From Histomonas meleagridis (Eukaryota; Parabasalia; Tritrichomonadida; Dientamoebidae): a stretch of DNA of 64,000 nt. Position numbers and translations under genes: made by a program. Under the pieces are notes generated by a model. The model made no database searches. It was given only the letters and a program-made list of their open reading frames with translations, and was not told the DNA's origin. Positions within the stretch are counted from its first letter, which is position 1; each line of letters starts with the position of its first letter. Shown in pieces: positions 1-10,501 of this stretch. The stretch lies in assembly GCA_020186115.1 (NCBI GenBank), contig WSYJ01000013.1, positions 707,421 to 771,420 of the forward strand, given 5' to 3'.

Positions 1-2902
1 TTCTAAATCATAAAATGATACAAAACGAATAATAATATCAAAAGAAGTAATTGTTGTGAATTTATTTGTTAATAAATCATTAAACGAAAACTCTAAATTT
101 AAAATTTTTATAGTAACATTATCATCATTTTTAATGATTTTTGTTTGATATATATTAGGATCATATATATTATAAAAAGAATGTATTAAAATTGATTTTA
201 ATACATTATCACAATTATTAATTTTAACAAAATAAGATCCGAAAACATAAACAAAATTATTTCTTAATAATGAATCAATATTATTTTGTATTATATCATT
301 AAATTTATCTTTAAATGTAATTAAAACCAATTCATATACATTTAAAGTAAACATAATATATTTCTTTTTTACTAATTTTATTTGTTTTGATATCGAATTT
401 AATGAATTTAATAAACACATAACAATTTCCTCATTTTGATTTTTACAATAATAACATAAATTCTCATTTAAAAACTCATATATTAATAATGAATTATGAT
501 TTGTAGGGATACCTTCAATATTAAAAAGTTTTTGGATATAATTCGAAACAGATATATTTAACTTTAATTCATTCTCATATAAATTCTTTTGTAACTCTTT
601 AACAAATATAAACCCTAAATCTAATTCACGATTTATATTATTTTCATCAATTATTACCGCCAAAAAATTAATAATATTTAATAACTTATTAAGAGTAATA
701 TCTTTAGAATCTAAAATCGAATATAATTTCTTTAAACAAACTGGAATACAAACTTTTGGAATAGTATTAAACAATGGAATTAATTCATTAAATCCTTTGA
801 AATCAATTAATTGAAGGATTTCGAGTATAACTTTTTCCGGGTTAAAATATTTTAAAAAGATTGAAATGAAAGAAGAATTAATTTTAATGTTATTTAATAA
901 TAATGAATAAGGAATTTTTATTATATTATTCATTAATTTAAATGTCGGATTATTAATATTACATTTAGTTAATAATTTCGTTAAAGAATTTTCAGTTTTT
1001 ATTGTTTTTATTCCAATAATTTGATATAATATAATTATATCATTTATCATATTATAATTAAATGAAAAATCATTAATTTTATGTATCGAAATAATAAAAT
1101 ATATCCAATGAATAAATATATTAAATATACATAATAATTGTTCAAGTATAGTTATCTCACCTTTAACACATAAATTTAATAACATATCTCTATAACTTGC
1201 TAAAATAGAATTAACAACATTTTCATATTCATCTTTATCATATATATTAATTATTCTCCATTGATCGAAAGGCAAAAACAAATTTTGTAAAAACAAAAAC
1301 AAAATTGCTGGCGTTTGAGTTGAATTATTATTAATAAATGAAATAATCATTAACATTATCTTTTTAATATTAGTAATATCATTAAAATCATTAATTAATA
1401 CTTGGAAACTTAATGGCGTTTCTAATTCGAATTCTTGGAATTCTACACTCGACATTTTAATATGATTTTCTAAACTTAATTCATACCAAAATAATATAAC
1501 TGTTGACTCGAAAATTAAATACTTTTCATCTGTTTTAAATAATGTATTATTTTGTAATGAGTTATATATAATTTCAATTAATCGCGATCCAATAAAATTC
1601 GGAATTTGTGATATTTTAAGTTTTATTGGATATCCTTCAAATAATATTCGACAAGCTTCACAAAACATTACAATTCCATCCGATTCATTTGAATATGAAT
1701 AATTATTTAATAGTTTCCAATCATTATGATTCACAAATGAATCAATAATAATAAATGAAGCTTGAACATTCTTATAAACAATGTTCATTTCATTCTTAAA
1801 TTGTTCCCATGATTTCGTTAATATGGAATCAATATATTTGGGAAACTTGTCGCCCATCATAATTTTGGCAGTACTAAATTCAATAAGTGAAAAATATATT
1901 GAACGATAATTCTTTTTATTAGGAATTAAAAGACCTTTAACAGCCTTTTTGATCTTACTTTCGGAAATACAAAAAAAGACAAATGGTATTAAAAAGGATA
2001 ACAATGGATATATTTCAATATTTAACTTATCAAAATTATTAATGTAATCTAAAACAAGTGGAAATGGTTTGTCAAATTGATGATTATTAAGAATGTCTTG
2101 ATGAACATATGGATGATTAGATGAAAAACGACGAAAAATTAAATAAAGATGTATATGGAAATCTTCCCGGATCTTGGTCATGAAATGTAAAATGGTTCGA
2201 AGGGATTTGAGAAATGTTAGAAAAGATTCTTTCTCATTGATGATATAGAAAAGAATATGAATAAAAAAGGAACTTGAACGAGAATATATTGATAATTGAC
2301 TTTGAATAAATTCAGTAAAAATACTTACAATGTTACAGCCACAATCAACACACTTGGAAATAAGTTGCCCAAATGGATTTATAATGGATGGATATTTTTG
2401 ATATATCGAAATGAGTGTTGGATGTGTCAAAATTTGATACAATGGATAACTGACATTCATGCCGTTAGGCTTGTTTGGAACATTTTTTAAAATTAAACAG
2501 AGAATATTTAAACATTGCTTATCAAAATTTGTGATTTCTTTTCCTTCAAGTTCATTCAATTGAGTTGCAACTAAAAAAAGTAGATGTATAAATGTTTTCT
2601 CTGGAGATACTAAACTACATTTAGAAAGCTCTTCTAAATATGATTTTCCTGGAATGTCAATCCAAATATTTGTTACAAACCATTGATAATTAGTGCTTTT
2701 TGGATAACGATCAATGGCATTTTTAAAGTCATCAATTATTTCTTTATAAACTTTTCCAGCAACAAATGTTTCAGGTATCAAGAGTAAGTGTTGCTATAAA
2801 GTATTCAATCAAATTCATTAAAAGAACTGCCAAAACGATCATATTGATCTCATTTTGACATTCGATACAACCTCTTCGATTGTTTTGTTTGATTGAGCTC
2901 AT
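1..2902 (-). CDS. Large helical protein, 3' end outside window
   Basis: An open frame on the minus strand runs without a stop from about 2,795 to the left edge, giving more than 920 codons in this window. It is therefore a partial gene whose C-terminus lies outside. The translation is rich in Leu, Ile, Phe and Asn with a helix-after-helix character suggesting an alpha-solenoid scaffold. I do not recognise a family. The first ATG (2,900-2,902) opens a 43-codon frame that reaches TGA at 2,771-2,773. The long frame starts a few codons earlier in another phase, after an in-frame TAG near 2,797, so a one-base shift or an unseen short intron lies at about 2,780-2,810. I saw no trichomonad splice motif there. 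The start lies 11 nt from the ATG of the divergent neighbour, which is unusually close. Confidence 0.6.
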
Positions 2903-2913
2903 AGAATTTATGA

Positions 2914-4314
2914 ATGCTTTACATATGTGATGTAATTTGGGGTGCTTCACTTACCAAAGCACCAATGCAATGGAAAATAGAAATTCGGCTTTCGAAGCTA
3001 GAAAACTTAAAACAAACTCAAAAATGCGAATTGTCGTGCTGTGTATTTAATGAACTTGGGGAATTAGGCCATACAAATTATATGAATCAAAGAAATTTTG
3101 ATGAGACAATCAAAATTTATTTGCCATTCTTATGTAAACTTCAATTCGCCCTTATTTCAAAAGCGCCAGATTGTAATTTGGTTTCCAAAACATCATTTGA
3201 TTTGCAATCAATCAAAGATTTGAATACAAATTTATCAACTACTCTTAAATTTGAAGATAAGTTTACGTTAGCGATTTCTATTATTGAATTATCGCTTAGT
3301 GAGACAAATGCAGTTGCTAATTTTGAAAATGAAATTCCATTATATTTATCAATTTCAGTCTTATCTAGTAGCAAAGCATCAACATCAATTACTCACATCT
3401 CTAAAAGAAATTTCATTTCTGAAGTATCTTTTATTGATTCTAATTTTTTGAAAAATGCCACATTTTCAGAATATCGATATCAAAACTTACACATATCAAC
3501 CATCTTAATTGATCTACGTAAAGTTATTTTGTCATGGCCAACTCTCATTATTGGCATTTTCACAAATTCAAATCTTTTTAAATTTTTGATCCAATCAGAA
3601 AAAGGATTAATCAAGTCCGAAAAACTTAACATGCAAGAAGGACATACATTTTTCATACCCACTATTCTACATCTTCATGAGTCAAATTCGATTCATCTTC
3701 ATGAAATTAAAAAATCTTTCACAGGCATTACAAAGGCAAACATTTATAAAGCAGTTCAGAAAATCCTCACAGGCACAGGTTTAAATTCACAAATTATTCC
3801 TAATCGATTATCATTTTTTTCAAATCCTGATCTTTTCACTGATGACTTTTTTATGGAATATCCTGGCACAAGGACTCTTAATGTTTATCTTGATTATGTA
3901 AATACCAATGAAGGATTAGATCTAGTTCATGTTCTTACAAATGCAGATAATAGAAAACACATATGCTACCTCAACCAAAAGCAACTCAAGGGAATTACCC
4001 TTAATTTACCCCAAAGTCCAAAAGATAAAACATTTGCGTCGATTCAATTCGAAGAATTAACCCCAAATGCAAAAACCATAACTATAGTCATAATGTCGCT
4101 TTCTAAGCCAATTTCTTCTTTCGGTCACGTTGAGGTTTACGTAAAAGATGAGTTTAAGCGCGAAGTATTTAGGTTCCCGGTGGACTTCGATGATCAATGT
4201 AAAGCATACAAAATCGGTGAATTTCAAAGAAAAAGTGAGTCTGTCTGGATGTTTAATTTTTTAGGCATTCATACAAATTATGAAACTTACTTTGACTTAA
4301 ATTATGATAAGTAA
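2914..4314 (+). CDS. Protein with TerD-like C-terminal domain
   Basis: This is a 466-residue ORF with no membrane segment. The N-terminal third alternates strands and polar loops and could be a C2-like beta sandwich, but no calcium-binding Asp cluster is clear. The C-terminal 140 residues match the pattern of the TerD/stress-protein fold: a long acidic region, a strand with TITIVIMSLS, then FGHVEVYVKD, FRFPVD, a Cys-Ala-like turn, an IGEFQRKSESVW segment and a final NFLGIH. Known TerD domains end with an R-x-x-x-W-x-F-x-x-x-G pattern of this type. The assignment is by eye and moderate. The next in-frame Met (2,965) is an alternative start that would leave more room for a promoter shared with the divergent gene on the left. 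Confidence 0.5.
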   Translation: MLYICDVIWGASLTKAPMQWKIEIRLSKLENLKQTQKCELSCCVFNELGELGHTNYMNQRNFDETIKIYLPFLCKLQFALISKAPDCNLVSKTSFDLQSIKDLNTNLSTTLKFEDKFTLAISIIELSLSETNAVANFENEIPLYLSISVLSSSKASTSITHISKRNFISEVSFIDSNFLKNATFSEYRYQNLHISTILIDLRKVILSWPTLIIGIFTNSNLFKFLIQSEKGLIKSEKLNMQEGHTFFIPTILHLHESNSIHLHEIKKSFTGITKANIYKAVQKILTGTGLNSQIIPNRLSFFSNPDLFTDDFFMEYPGTRTLNVYLDYVNTNEGLDLVHVLTNADNRKHICYLNQKQLKGITLNLPQSPKDKTFASIQFEELTPNAKTITIVIMSLSKPISSFGHVEVYVKDEFKREVFRFPVDFDDQCKAYKIGEFQRKSESVWMFNFLGIHTNYETYFDLNYDK

Positions 4315-4452
4315 GAAAGAGGTCATTATGTTTTCTAATAAATTAACAATATGTTTTGTTTGGAAATTCTTTTCAAAATTGTTTTCCTATGTGGGTGTGC
4401 ATCACACCTCAAGGGCAAAAAAACGGTTTATTTGCCATTTTTGCCCATAATT

Positions 4453-4499
4453 TTCAATTCTCAGAAAACTTTTTGATAATAATTTTGTGTAACAACTTT
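4453..4499. repeat. Left terminal inverted repeat of the recombinase element
   Basis: The reverse complement of this stretch (core TTGTTACACAAAATTATTAT) matches 5,491-5,537 at about 40 of 41 bases over the central part. Similarity fades outward of about 4,453. Confidence 0.7.
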
Positions 4500-4548
4500 C
4501 TCAATCTCATATAAAAAATTATATGGACAAATTTAAATTGAGTTTTAA

Positions 4549-5471
4549 TTAAATTTTTACTGTAATTGCATCTCCAGCCTCAACCATTTGGATAGAAGTA
4601 TAACGCTGATAGCATGAAGAAATCCATCTTCCTTGGGCTTTAATTTTGCAATCAGCAATTCCAGCCAATGATGCTTCATGAGCGGCCCCTTTACGAAAAG
4701 AATGTGTTGCATAACTCTCTGGATTCACTCCAATTTTTTTTTATGCAATTTAAACTTTCTCCTAACTGTTCTATCACATAATGTAAAGACATTCGATTCT
4801 TCATTTATATAACTTAATACTTTCCATTTTGGTAACCATAGAAAAGGGGAATATATTGTGTTTGAACGACAAATGTACACATTGACTCTCCTCCCTGTTT
4901 GATCTGTTTTAAAATAAGGAATGAGTAATACCAAACGTCCGTCCTGATCATATGTTATTTCTTTCCACATTAATCTGCACGCCTCAGAAATTCGTCAAAA
5001 GCCATAAAAGCACAAACTTTCTATTGTCATAAGTTCTATTTCATTTTTTACATTTTGATTAGTACTTTTTGCAAGTCTTATCATAAGTCGTATTGTGACA
5101 TACTTTTTCGCATTTGGAGATGTATCCCCCTTCATTATTCTTTTCAAGCCAAGCATGTACGACTTAAAATTATTTGTTTTCGTAAAATCATCTAAGTTAT
5201 TTTTTCTTAAATAAGATACAACAGCTGAGACGAATGATTTAAGGTAGGAATAGGTCGTTTGCGGGTGTTGACTTCTATAGAATTCCAAAAAAGCACGTAA
5301 TTTATTCTCAGTAATAAGATATGATTCGGGTGCATTAGGAATTTGATTCATTGTATTGTCATATGAACGCAACAAAGAATTATATGTTCTTTGTGTGTTT
5401 TCAGCAATCCTTTGTTGTTCAACAGATACAGTAGCTTGAACTAAACTATTAAAATCCATGTGGTAGCTCAT
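4549..5471 (-). pseudogene. Tyrosine recombinase/integrase, broken
   Basis: The frame from ATG 5,471 gives a SAM-like N-terminal core-binding domain (TQRTYNSLLRSYDN, then a helical region). The catalytic domain follows: GF-stop-RISEA carries the first catalytic Arg, and THSFRKGAAHEA carries the H-x-x-R pair. GRW stands at the fourth position and a Tyr in CYQRYTS fits the nucleophile. The order and spacing match the phage-integrase family. Two lesions are visible: an in-frame TGA at 4,995-4,997 where the family has a Leu before RISEA, and a frame change in the A-run near 4,735-4,743 just before the H-x-x-R motif. All catalytic residues survive outside the lesions, so decay is recent. The expected length is about 305 residues. 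Confidence 0.75.
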
Positions 5472-5490
5472 GGACCACTGGTTACTTGAA

Positions 5491-5537
5491 AAAGTTGTTA
5501 CACAAAATTATTATCAAAAAGTTTTCTGATAATTCAA
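5491..5537. repeat. Right terminal inverted repeat of the recombinase element
   Basis: This is the partner of the repeat at 4,453-4,499. It begins 20 nt upstream of the recombinase start codon, so it probably also contains that gene's promoter. Confidence 0.7.
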
Positions 5538-5711
5538 TTATACCTACAGCTTCGCTCAAAAAGTGTCCGTATAATTTTAATATATGATAATCGTCAATAA
5601 TTGTCTCCTTTTTTTGATGTCACCTTCCCCTTCACCCTTTTTGGGATCTCAAAATTGTCCATCAGATTTTTCTTGAGCCTCTGCACAGTTAATATATAGC
5701 TTAATTTATGC

Positions 5712-5714
<3 letters not shown>

Positions 5715-5770
<56 letters not shown>
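5715..5770. repeat. (TA)n microsatellite
   Basis: An uninterrupted alternating AT tract of about 56 bp lies between the recombinase element and the Myb gene. It produces spurious Tyr-Ile ORFs on both strands. Confidence 0.95.
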
Positions 5771-5771
<1 letters not shown>

Positions 5772-5878
5772 TCAAAAAAAGTATAGATTGTGTCAGTATT
5801 TGAAGTGTCGCCTCCTATGTGAAGAACGGCCATTGTTATGCGGTTTTTTGCGGTTTTATATTGAGAATAAATTTCAGT

Positions 5879-5890
5879 TTTGGCGCCAAA
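5879..5890. promoter_or_regulatory. E2F-like palindrome TTTGGCGCCAAA
   Basis: This is a perfect 12-bp palindrome matching the E2F/DP consensus TTTSGCGC on both strands. It ends 5 nt before the chosen ATG of the Myb gene, in a background otherwise almost free of GC. Binding is inference; the site position would be at or next to the transcription start. Confidence 0.4.
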
Positions 5891-5895
5891 TTCTA

Positions 5896-6465
5896 ATGAA
5901 CCATAGCACAAGCAAAGAACAGCTTCAACAACAAGAAAATGATCTGATTGCCCAATCCTCTAACAATATTACATTCGATCCACCACAGATCCCAGGGTAT
6001 TTTCAAGCTCTTTTTCAAAATCAAAGTTCTGATAAACAAACCTATTATACACATGGGTCATGGTCTCAACAAGAAGACGAACTTCTTAAATCAGCCATAG
6101 CTCAAGTTGGCACAAAAAAATGGAGCAATGTTGCAAAATTTATTCCAACAAGAACTTCCAAACAATGCAGAGAAAGATGGTCCAACAGGCTCGACCCTGC
6201 ACTGAAGCATAGCCCTTATGAACCATGGGAAGATCAGATTATTATTGAAAAACAAAAAGAATTTGGGAATCGTTGGACAATAATTGCTGAGCTACTCCCG
6301 GGAAGGTCTCCAGGCTCTGTCAAAAATAGGTGGTATTCTGGACTGAAAGTATCTCGTTCTTCTTATAGGATTTCACAAAACCCGCAAGATGGAATTGTCA
6401 TAGATTCTTTAACAATGCTTCCGCATGATCAAGGCAATAGCGTACAAAACAATCCAGAACTTTAA
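5896..6465 (+). CDS. Two-repeat Myb DNA-binding protein
   Basis: This is a 189-residue protein from ATG 5,896; the frame is open further upstream but only with non-ATG codons and a low-complexity leader. Two Myb/SANT repeats follow a Gln/Asn-rich N-terminus. The first has W-S-x-x-E-D-E, then W-S-N-V-A and CRERW; the second has PWEDQIIIE, RWTIIAELLPGR and VKNRWYSGL. The spaced Trp residues (one replaced by Tyr/Pro context at the start of repeat 2) and the xCRERW/VKNRW recognition-helix ends are classic R2R3 features. Trichomonads use many Myb proteins as promoter-binding factors, so a nuclear transcription-factor role is likely. The C-terminal 30 residues are polar with no motif. Confidence 0.85.
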   Translation: MNHSTSKEQLQQQENDLIAQSSNNITFDPPQIPGYFQALFQNQSSDKQTYYTHGSWSQQEDELLKSAIAQVGTKKWSNVAKFIPTRTSKQCRERWSNRLDPALKHSPYEPWEDQIIIEKQKEFGNRWTIIAELLPGRSPGSVKNRWYSGLKVSRSSYRISQNPQDGIVIDSLTMLPHDQGNSVQNNPEL

Positions 6466-6681
6466 AAAAAGCATTTTCCTTATAAGGAAAAGATGTAATA
6501 AAATTGTTGGTTTCTTTTGGAAAGGCCGAAGATCTTGACTTGGAATTCTTATCGTTCATTATCGCTTGAATAATTCCCAGAAAATGTAATTCAATAAATA
6601 TCGTTCTCTACCGAAAAACTTCTATCGTCACATTGAAAATTCTTGAATAAACGGCTAACGTTTGTGTGAATTCAATTGATT

Positions 6682-6689
6682 AAACGGTT
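6682..6689 (+). promoter_or_regulatory. Myb-site-like AAACGGTT upstream of the inositol kinase gene
   Basis: The octamer begins 36 nt before ATG 6,718. The same AAACGGTY sequence precedes three other genes here at similar distance. An additional AAACGGCTAACG stretch lies 35 nt further upstream. Confidence 0.45.
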
Positions 6690-6717
6690 ATATTTCAAAT
6701 ATCGCCATTTTGAAAAG

Positions 6718-7500
6718 ATGAAGCAAGACAAACTCGAAGTGACCTTTATTGATGATAGAAACAACCCGAATCATCGTCCCCATCATGTATTTCATTGCAC
6801 CTGCAACGTGTGTGAAGGTACTTGCATTGCTAAAGAAAATTCTCATCACGAAGGAGAAAAATTACAATTTTACCATGACTCCTCATTGCACTCTATACTA
6901 CCTAAATTTTTCGGGATATATCCCTCAACAAAACAATCTTATATGATAATTGAAGACATGGATAATGGATTTATCTCACCTTGTCATTGTGATATTAAGC
7001 TTGGTACTCGTCAATGGGACATTACAGCATCCGAAAAGTTTCGTGTGAAATTAATTCGCAAGAATGCGGAATCCATCTCTCACATTCTTGGTATTCGTCT
7101 TGTTTCAATGCGAATCCAAAGAAACAGAAAAATAATTGTCGACACAACAAAATCACAAAACTGTTACCTTACCAAAGAACAATTTATTCAGCAACTTCAT
7201 GATTTTATTCCAAATCAAATTCTTCCAAGTACAATAAAAAGACTTAAACGAATAAACAAAATTTATTCTGCATACATAAAAGAGAACCCGGGCTTCAGAC
7301 TGTATGCAAGCTCATTGTTTATGTCATACGACGCAGATGATTTGTTAAAGGAGCCGAGATTAGTTCTGATCGACTTTGCACATTCACATTCGGATATAAG
7401 AAAAGAGGGATATAAAATAAGCGATACATCACTTGATGATGGAGTAGAGTTTGGGTTAAAGAATCTCCTCCACATCATCAAAACTTTTTTGGATTATTGA
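6718..7500 (+). CDS. Inositol polyphosphate kinase (IPK/IP6K family)
   Basis: The 260-residue protein shows the family signature P-x-x-x-D-x-K-x-G as PCHCDIKLG at residues 88-96, followed by RQWD. Near the C-terminus are the metal-binding segment VLIDFAHSHSD and a final DDGVEFGLKNLL helix, as in IP6K and IPMK enzymes. The product should phosphorylate inositol phosphates in the cytoplasm or nucleus. The N-terminus has a Cys/His-rich stretch (HCTCNVCEGTC) that is not typical and may bind metal. The start was set at ATG 6,718 because an upstream in-frame ATG at 6,676 lies upstream of the AAACGGTT element. The length is near the small end for the family. Confidence 0.85.
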   Translation: MKQDKLEVTFIDDRNNPNHRPHHVFHCTCNVCEGTCIAKENSHHEGEKLQFYHDSSLHSILPKFFGIYPSTKQSYMIIEDMDNGFISPCHCDIKLGTRQWDITASEKFRVKLIRKNAESISHILGIRLVSMRIQRNRKIIVDTTKSQNCYLTKEQFIQQLHDFIPNQILPSTIKRLKRINKIYSAYIKENPGFRLYASSLFMSYDADDLLKEPRLVLIDFAHSHSDIRKEGYKISDTSLDDGVEFGLKNLLHIIKTFLDY

Positions 7501-8386
7501 AATCCATTGGATGTACGATAGAGAATTCAATGGTTAATTTATCGTTTCGCTTCTGTAATAATTTATGGCGAATATTGTAAATACAAAACAAAAAGAAAAG
7601 ATAATATATTTAATTTTCATTATTGATGATATCATTCATTTTTGTTTATTAAAAATTTGTCCCTTAATTTTTTTTAAAATAGAACTATAAAAGAAATTAT
7701 AAATTTAATATAAGTTGTAAATTGAGAAAAAGAACAAATGAAATTCCTTTTTACAAATATTCGCAAAAATGCTTTGTTTGTTCAAAAAATCAAGAGGACG
7801 GTAACCAGATCATTCTCTGCACGATTTTCTTTATACTTAAAATTTAGAATTAACTGATGAAAAAAATGATCTTTTTTACTTCTACAAAAAGAATTTTGGT
7901 CATTTTAAAGATATTCGTGATCATTTTTTCATTTCATTATGAACAGTGCGAAAAAACTGAAAAGGAAATGGTAATTTTGATGGATCACCTCTACGATAGG
8001 AAGGAAGTTCGGCCAGTTAATGCATTTGCACAAATTCGAATAGTTCACTAGAAATCGAACATAGTTCATCACAAATATCTCAAAAAATGATTATTTTTGA
8101 GATTCTTTACAATTTTGAAAAATATTGCTATAAAACCTCTCATTTGTAAAAGAAATTTGAGTGATTATTCCAATTTTTCACCGAATAATACACATTAATA
8201 CAATTATTATATTTGCATAATTTGTTTTCGTATGAATTTTAACTTGGACTTTCATTATCAAAACCAAATATTCGAAAAGTGGTCTTATATCTGATAAATC
8301 GAAAATGATAATTTGATATTTTTAAAATTCATTTAAATCATTTCAAATTTCAATGTATTTTTTGGGAATTGTTATTATAATTTCAT

Positions 8387-8636
8387 ACACCTCTTATCTA
8401 TGCAATTGAAAATGGGAATGCAGATGTTGTAAGATTGCTTCTTGATTCAGGAAAAGTTAACATAAATTCTATAAATGTTTATTTATTATTTGCAAAATCT
8501 ATTTATATAATTTAATGTTAAAAAATGATTTTCGGAATCTACTTAAAATTTATAAAACCCAACTTGTGATAGCATCTGAAAAAAATAAATATGATATTAT
8601 CCGATTAATAACAGATCAAATTGATATAATGTTCTA
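8387..8636 (+). pseudogene. Ankyrin-repeat relic
   Basis: A 33-residue ankyrin unit is readable (TPLIYAIENGNADVVRLLLD, then SGKVNIN). After about 100 nt of disrupted sequence a second partial unit follows (TQLVIASEKNKYDIIRLI). Stops between them exclude a working gene. The layout, unit then AT-rich spacer then unit, resembles the array at 20-21.8 kb. Confidence 0.65.
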
Positions 8637-8871
8637 GTATTCAAAATATACCAAACAACAATAATAATGGTTAATTTAGGTAAAATAAAAATTATTTTAG
8701 TCGAATCATTACATTTATAAAGGGATAAGAAAAAACTGAAAACCCTTTTGAATATATAATAAAATATTTCACCAAATGTTTGAGTAAATTTATAAAAAGA
8801 AAATAATTTAAAATGATGCAATTTAATTATTCTTGTTAAATACATTTAACAGCTCTATGTTAATTTATTCT

Positions 8872-8894
8872 TATATATATATATATATATATAT
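8872..8894. repeat. (TA)n microsatellite
   Basis: About 23 bp of alternating TA in the gene-poor stretch. Confidence 0.85.
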
Positions 8895-9685
8895 TCTATT
8901 GAATCGACCTATAAAAGGTATAGATTTCCTTAATTTTACCACCAGTTTTTATTTCGTAGGTATCATCCACCTTCAAAAGCACATTTTTCTCATTTTATAC
9001 TATTTGTAGTGTTTTATTCTTCTTAGATGTTAGGTATTGAATATTTTTTCCATACAAAGCACTGACAACTTATAATAATACTTTTATTTCGACTCTATCA
9101 GGACATGCTCGGATCGATTTTTCTTCTAATTTCTAATTGTTTCAAGAAATTATAATATCCAAAAATAGTGATATTTTTTATAGCATATGTTAGTTTATAA
9201 GGTATTTCTGTTTTATTTTCGAAAAAAATCAATATATTTTAATCGTATCCACATAAAGTATTGAAATAAAAACACTTTTTCAAGATGATTTTTAACGGTC
9301 CACTCGGTTGTCTGATTGAAATTCAAATTTTCAGAAGTAAATATTTACTTTCAAAATTTTGAATGCATTCATAAATTTGACAATACACAATGGAGAAATC
9401 CTATCTTTCCCCTATTTAGAACAACAAAATTTTGAGTCTATACCAACTATTATAATGTAGTGGCTTTTATAAGCTCTTATTTTCTTGAATATTACCTTAT
9501 GTTACATACTGAAATTTCATTGATTGATATTCTTATTTAGTAATTCTCCTTCCAGTGTCTTTACATTAGCTGTTTGAAATTTGTTATTTGGCATGAATTT
9601 CATTCTCTGTATTGTGAAGATAAGGGATCAATGTTTCTCAATTTCCATTAAGACAAAAGTGACGTTTAAAAATTTTCATCACAAA

Positions 9686-10501
9686 ATGGGCTGCAATTGT
9701 AGTTATATCGAAATGGGTTATGATGACTTCGATATTATGGAATCTCTCCCTGATGGCTTCAACGAAGAAGATATCGAGAATGTTCGAAATAGAGGAAATG
9801 AATATGTCAACATGTCGGTTTTATATTCTATTGGTATTGAATGCCAAACATTAGCAACCCGTGAATTTCCTCATTCAATGAAAAAATCATGCTTTTTATG
9901 TATCAATACTATCAATCCAATTTCAAAAGAAGAAAAAATCAACTCCATAAATGATTCTATTGCCATAGCGCAATCTTTTCGTAAGCTTGGTTATAATGTT
10001 TATTTTGTCATTAACCCAGTATCAACTGTTTTTTTCTCATGTTTTAGAATTTTTCTCTCACAAACGACAAACAGTGTTGTACTTGGATTTTTTGGGTACA
10101 CTAGGGACGTCATTTCAGAAAACAAAAACTCTAATTTACTTTTCTTCAATAATGAATTAATTCCATGTTCAAGAATAAATGACTTTATCAATGCTTACAA
10201 AGTTCCTACGTCAAGGCTCCTTTGTATGTTCGATTGTAGTCATATTAAAGATACAAATGACCTTCCATCGAAATCAATATTTATTTCAGATAATCTTCCT
10301 CCAAATACAACAATGATTTCAATCGAAGTCAACGAAGGAGACCCAAAGTCTCAAAGTACAGAAATCAATTCACAGGGATATCTATCATTTTCTCTATGTC
10401 GTATCTTTTCAACAAATACAAGCATTACAATGGACGAAATCGAGAACTCTGTTAATGAAGAGGTTCAACGATTTGGGTTTCATGTTGTAAGGTATGGATA
10501 G
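9686..10501 (+). CDS. Caspase/metacaspase-like protein with N-terminal acylation motif, probably inactive
   Basis: Starting at ATG 9,686 the protein is 271 residues and begins MGCNCS, a strong signal for N-myristoylation at Gly2 with palmitoylation at Cys3 or Cys5, so a membrane-tethered protein is expected. An upstream in-frame start at 9,581 would bury this motif and is less likely. The central region follows the C14 p20 fold: a strand CFLCINTIN, a helix ending FRKLGYNVYFVINP, a strand SVVLGFFGY, then LLFFNNELIP and LLCMFDCSH. In active enzymes the third element ends in S-G-H-G and the last in D-x-C; here the Cys position is kept (FDCSH) but the catalytic His site reads FGYTRD. It is therefore probably a pseudoenzyme. 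The family call is by pattern only. Confidence 0.5.
   Translation: MGCNCSYIEMGYDDFDIMESLPDGFNEEDIENVRNRGNEYVNMSVLYSIGIECQTLATREFPHSMKKSCFLCINTINPISKEEKINSINDSIAIAQSFRKLGYNVYFVINPVSTVFFSCFRIFLSQTTNSVVLGFFGYTRDVISENKNSNLLFFNNELIPCSRINDFINAYKVPTSRLLCMFDCSHIKDTNDLPSKSIFISDNLPPNTTMISIEVNEGDPKSQSTEINSQGYLSFSLCRIFSTNTSITMDEIENSVNEEVQRFGFHVVRYG

Larger units (their letters stand above)
4453..5537. mobile_element. Tyrosine-recombinase element with ~45-bp terminal inverted repeats
   Basis: A 1.08-kb unit is bounded by near-identical inverted repeats (4,453-4,499 and 5,491-5,537) and contains a single broken tyrosine-recombinase gene on the minus strand. Cryptons and DIRS-type elements use tyrosine recombinases but normally lack simple short inverted repeats. 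Tec elements of ciliates and some Polinton-like viruses combine the two, so the class is uncertain. I could not see a convincing target-site duplication. The unit sits between the TerD-like gene and the Myb gene. Confidence 0.6.
7501..9685. other. Gene-poor AT-rich stretch
   Basis: No convincing gene was found in these 2.2 kb. The stretch holds an ankyrin relic (8,387-8,636), a short TA microsatellite (8,872-8,894) and AT-rich filler. A 64-codon ORF at 7,857-8,051 has no recognisable features and is probably chance. Confidence 0.6.

Noticed and set aside
5594..5911. 105-codon minus-strand ORF containing a Tyr-Ile run
   Set aside because: It is produced by the TA microsatellite and overlaps the Myb promoter and 5' end on the other strand; the flanking residues show no protein-like pattern.
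7857..8051. 64-codon ORF in the gene-poor stretch
   Set aside because: No start context, motif or neighbour supports it; a hydrophobic start and basic end can arise by chance in AT-rich DNA.
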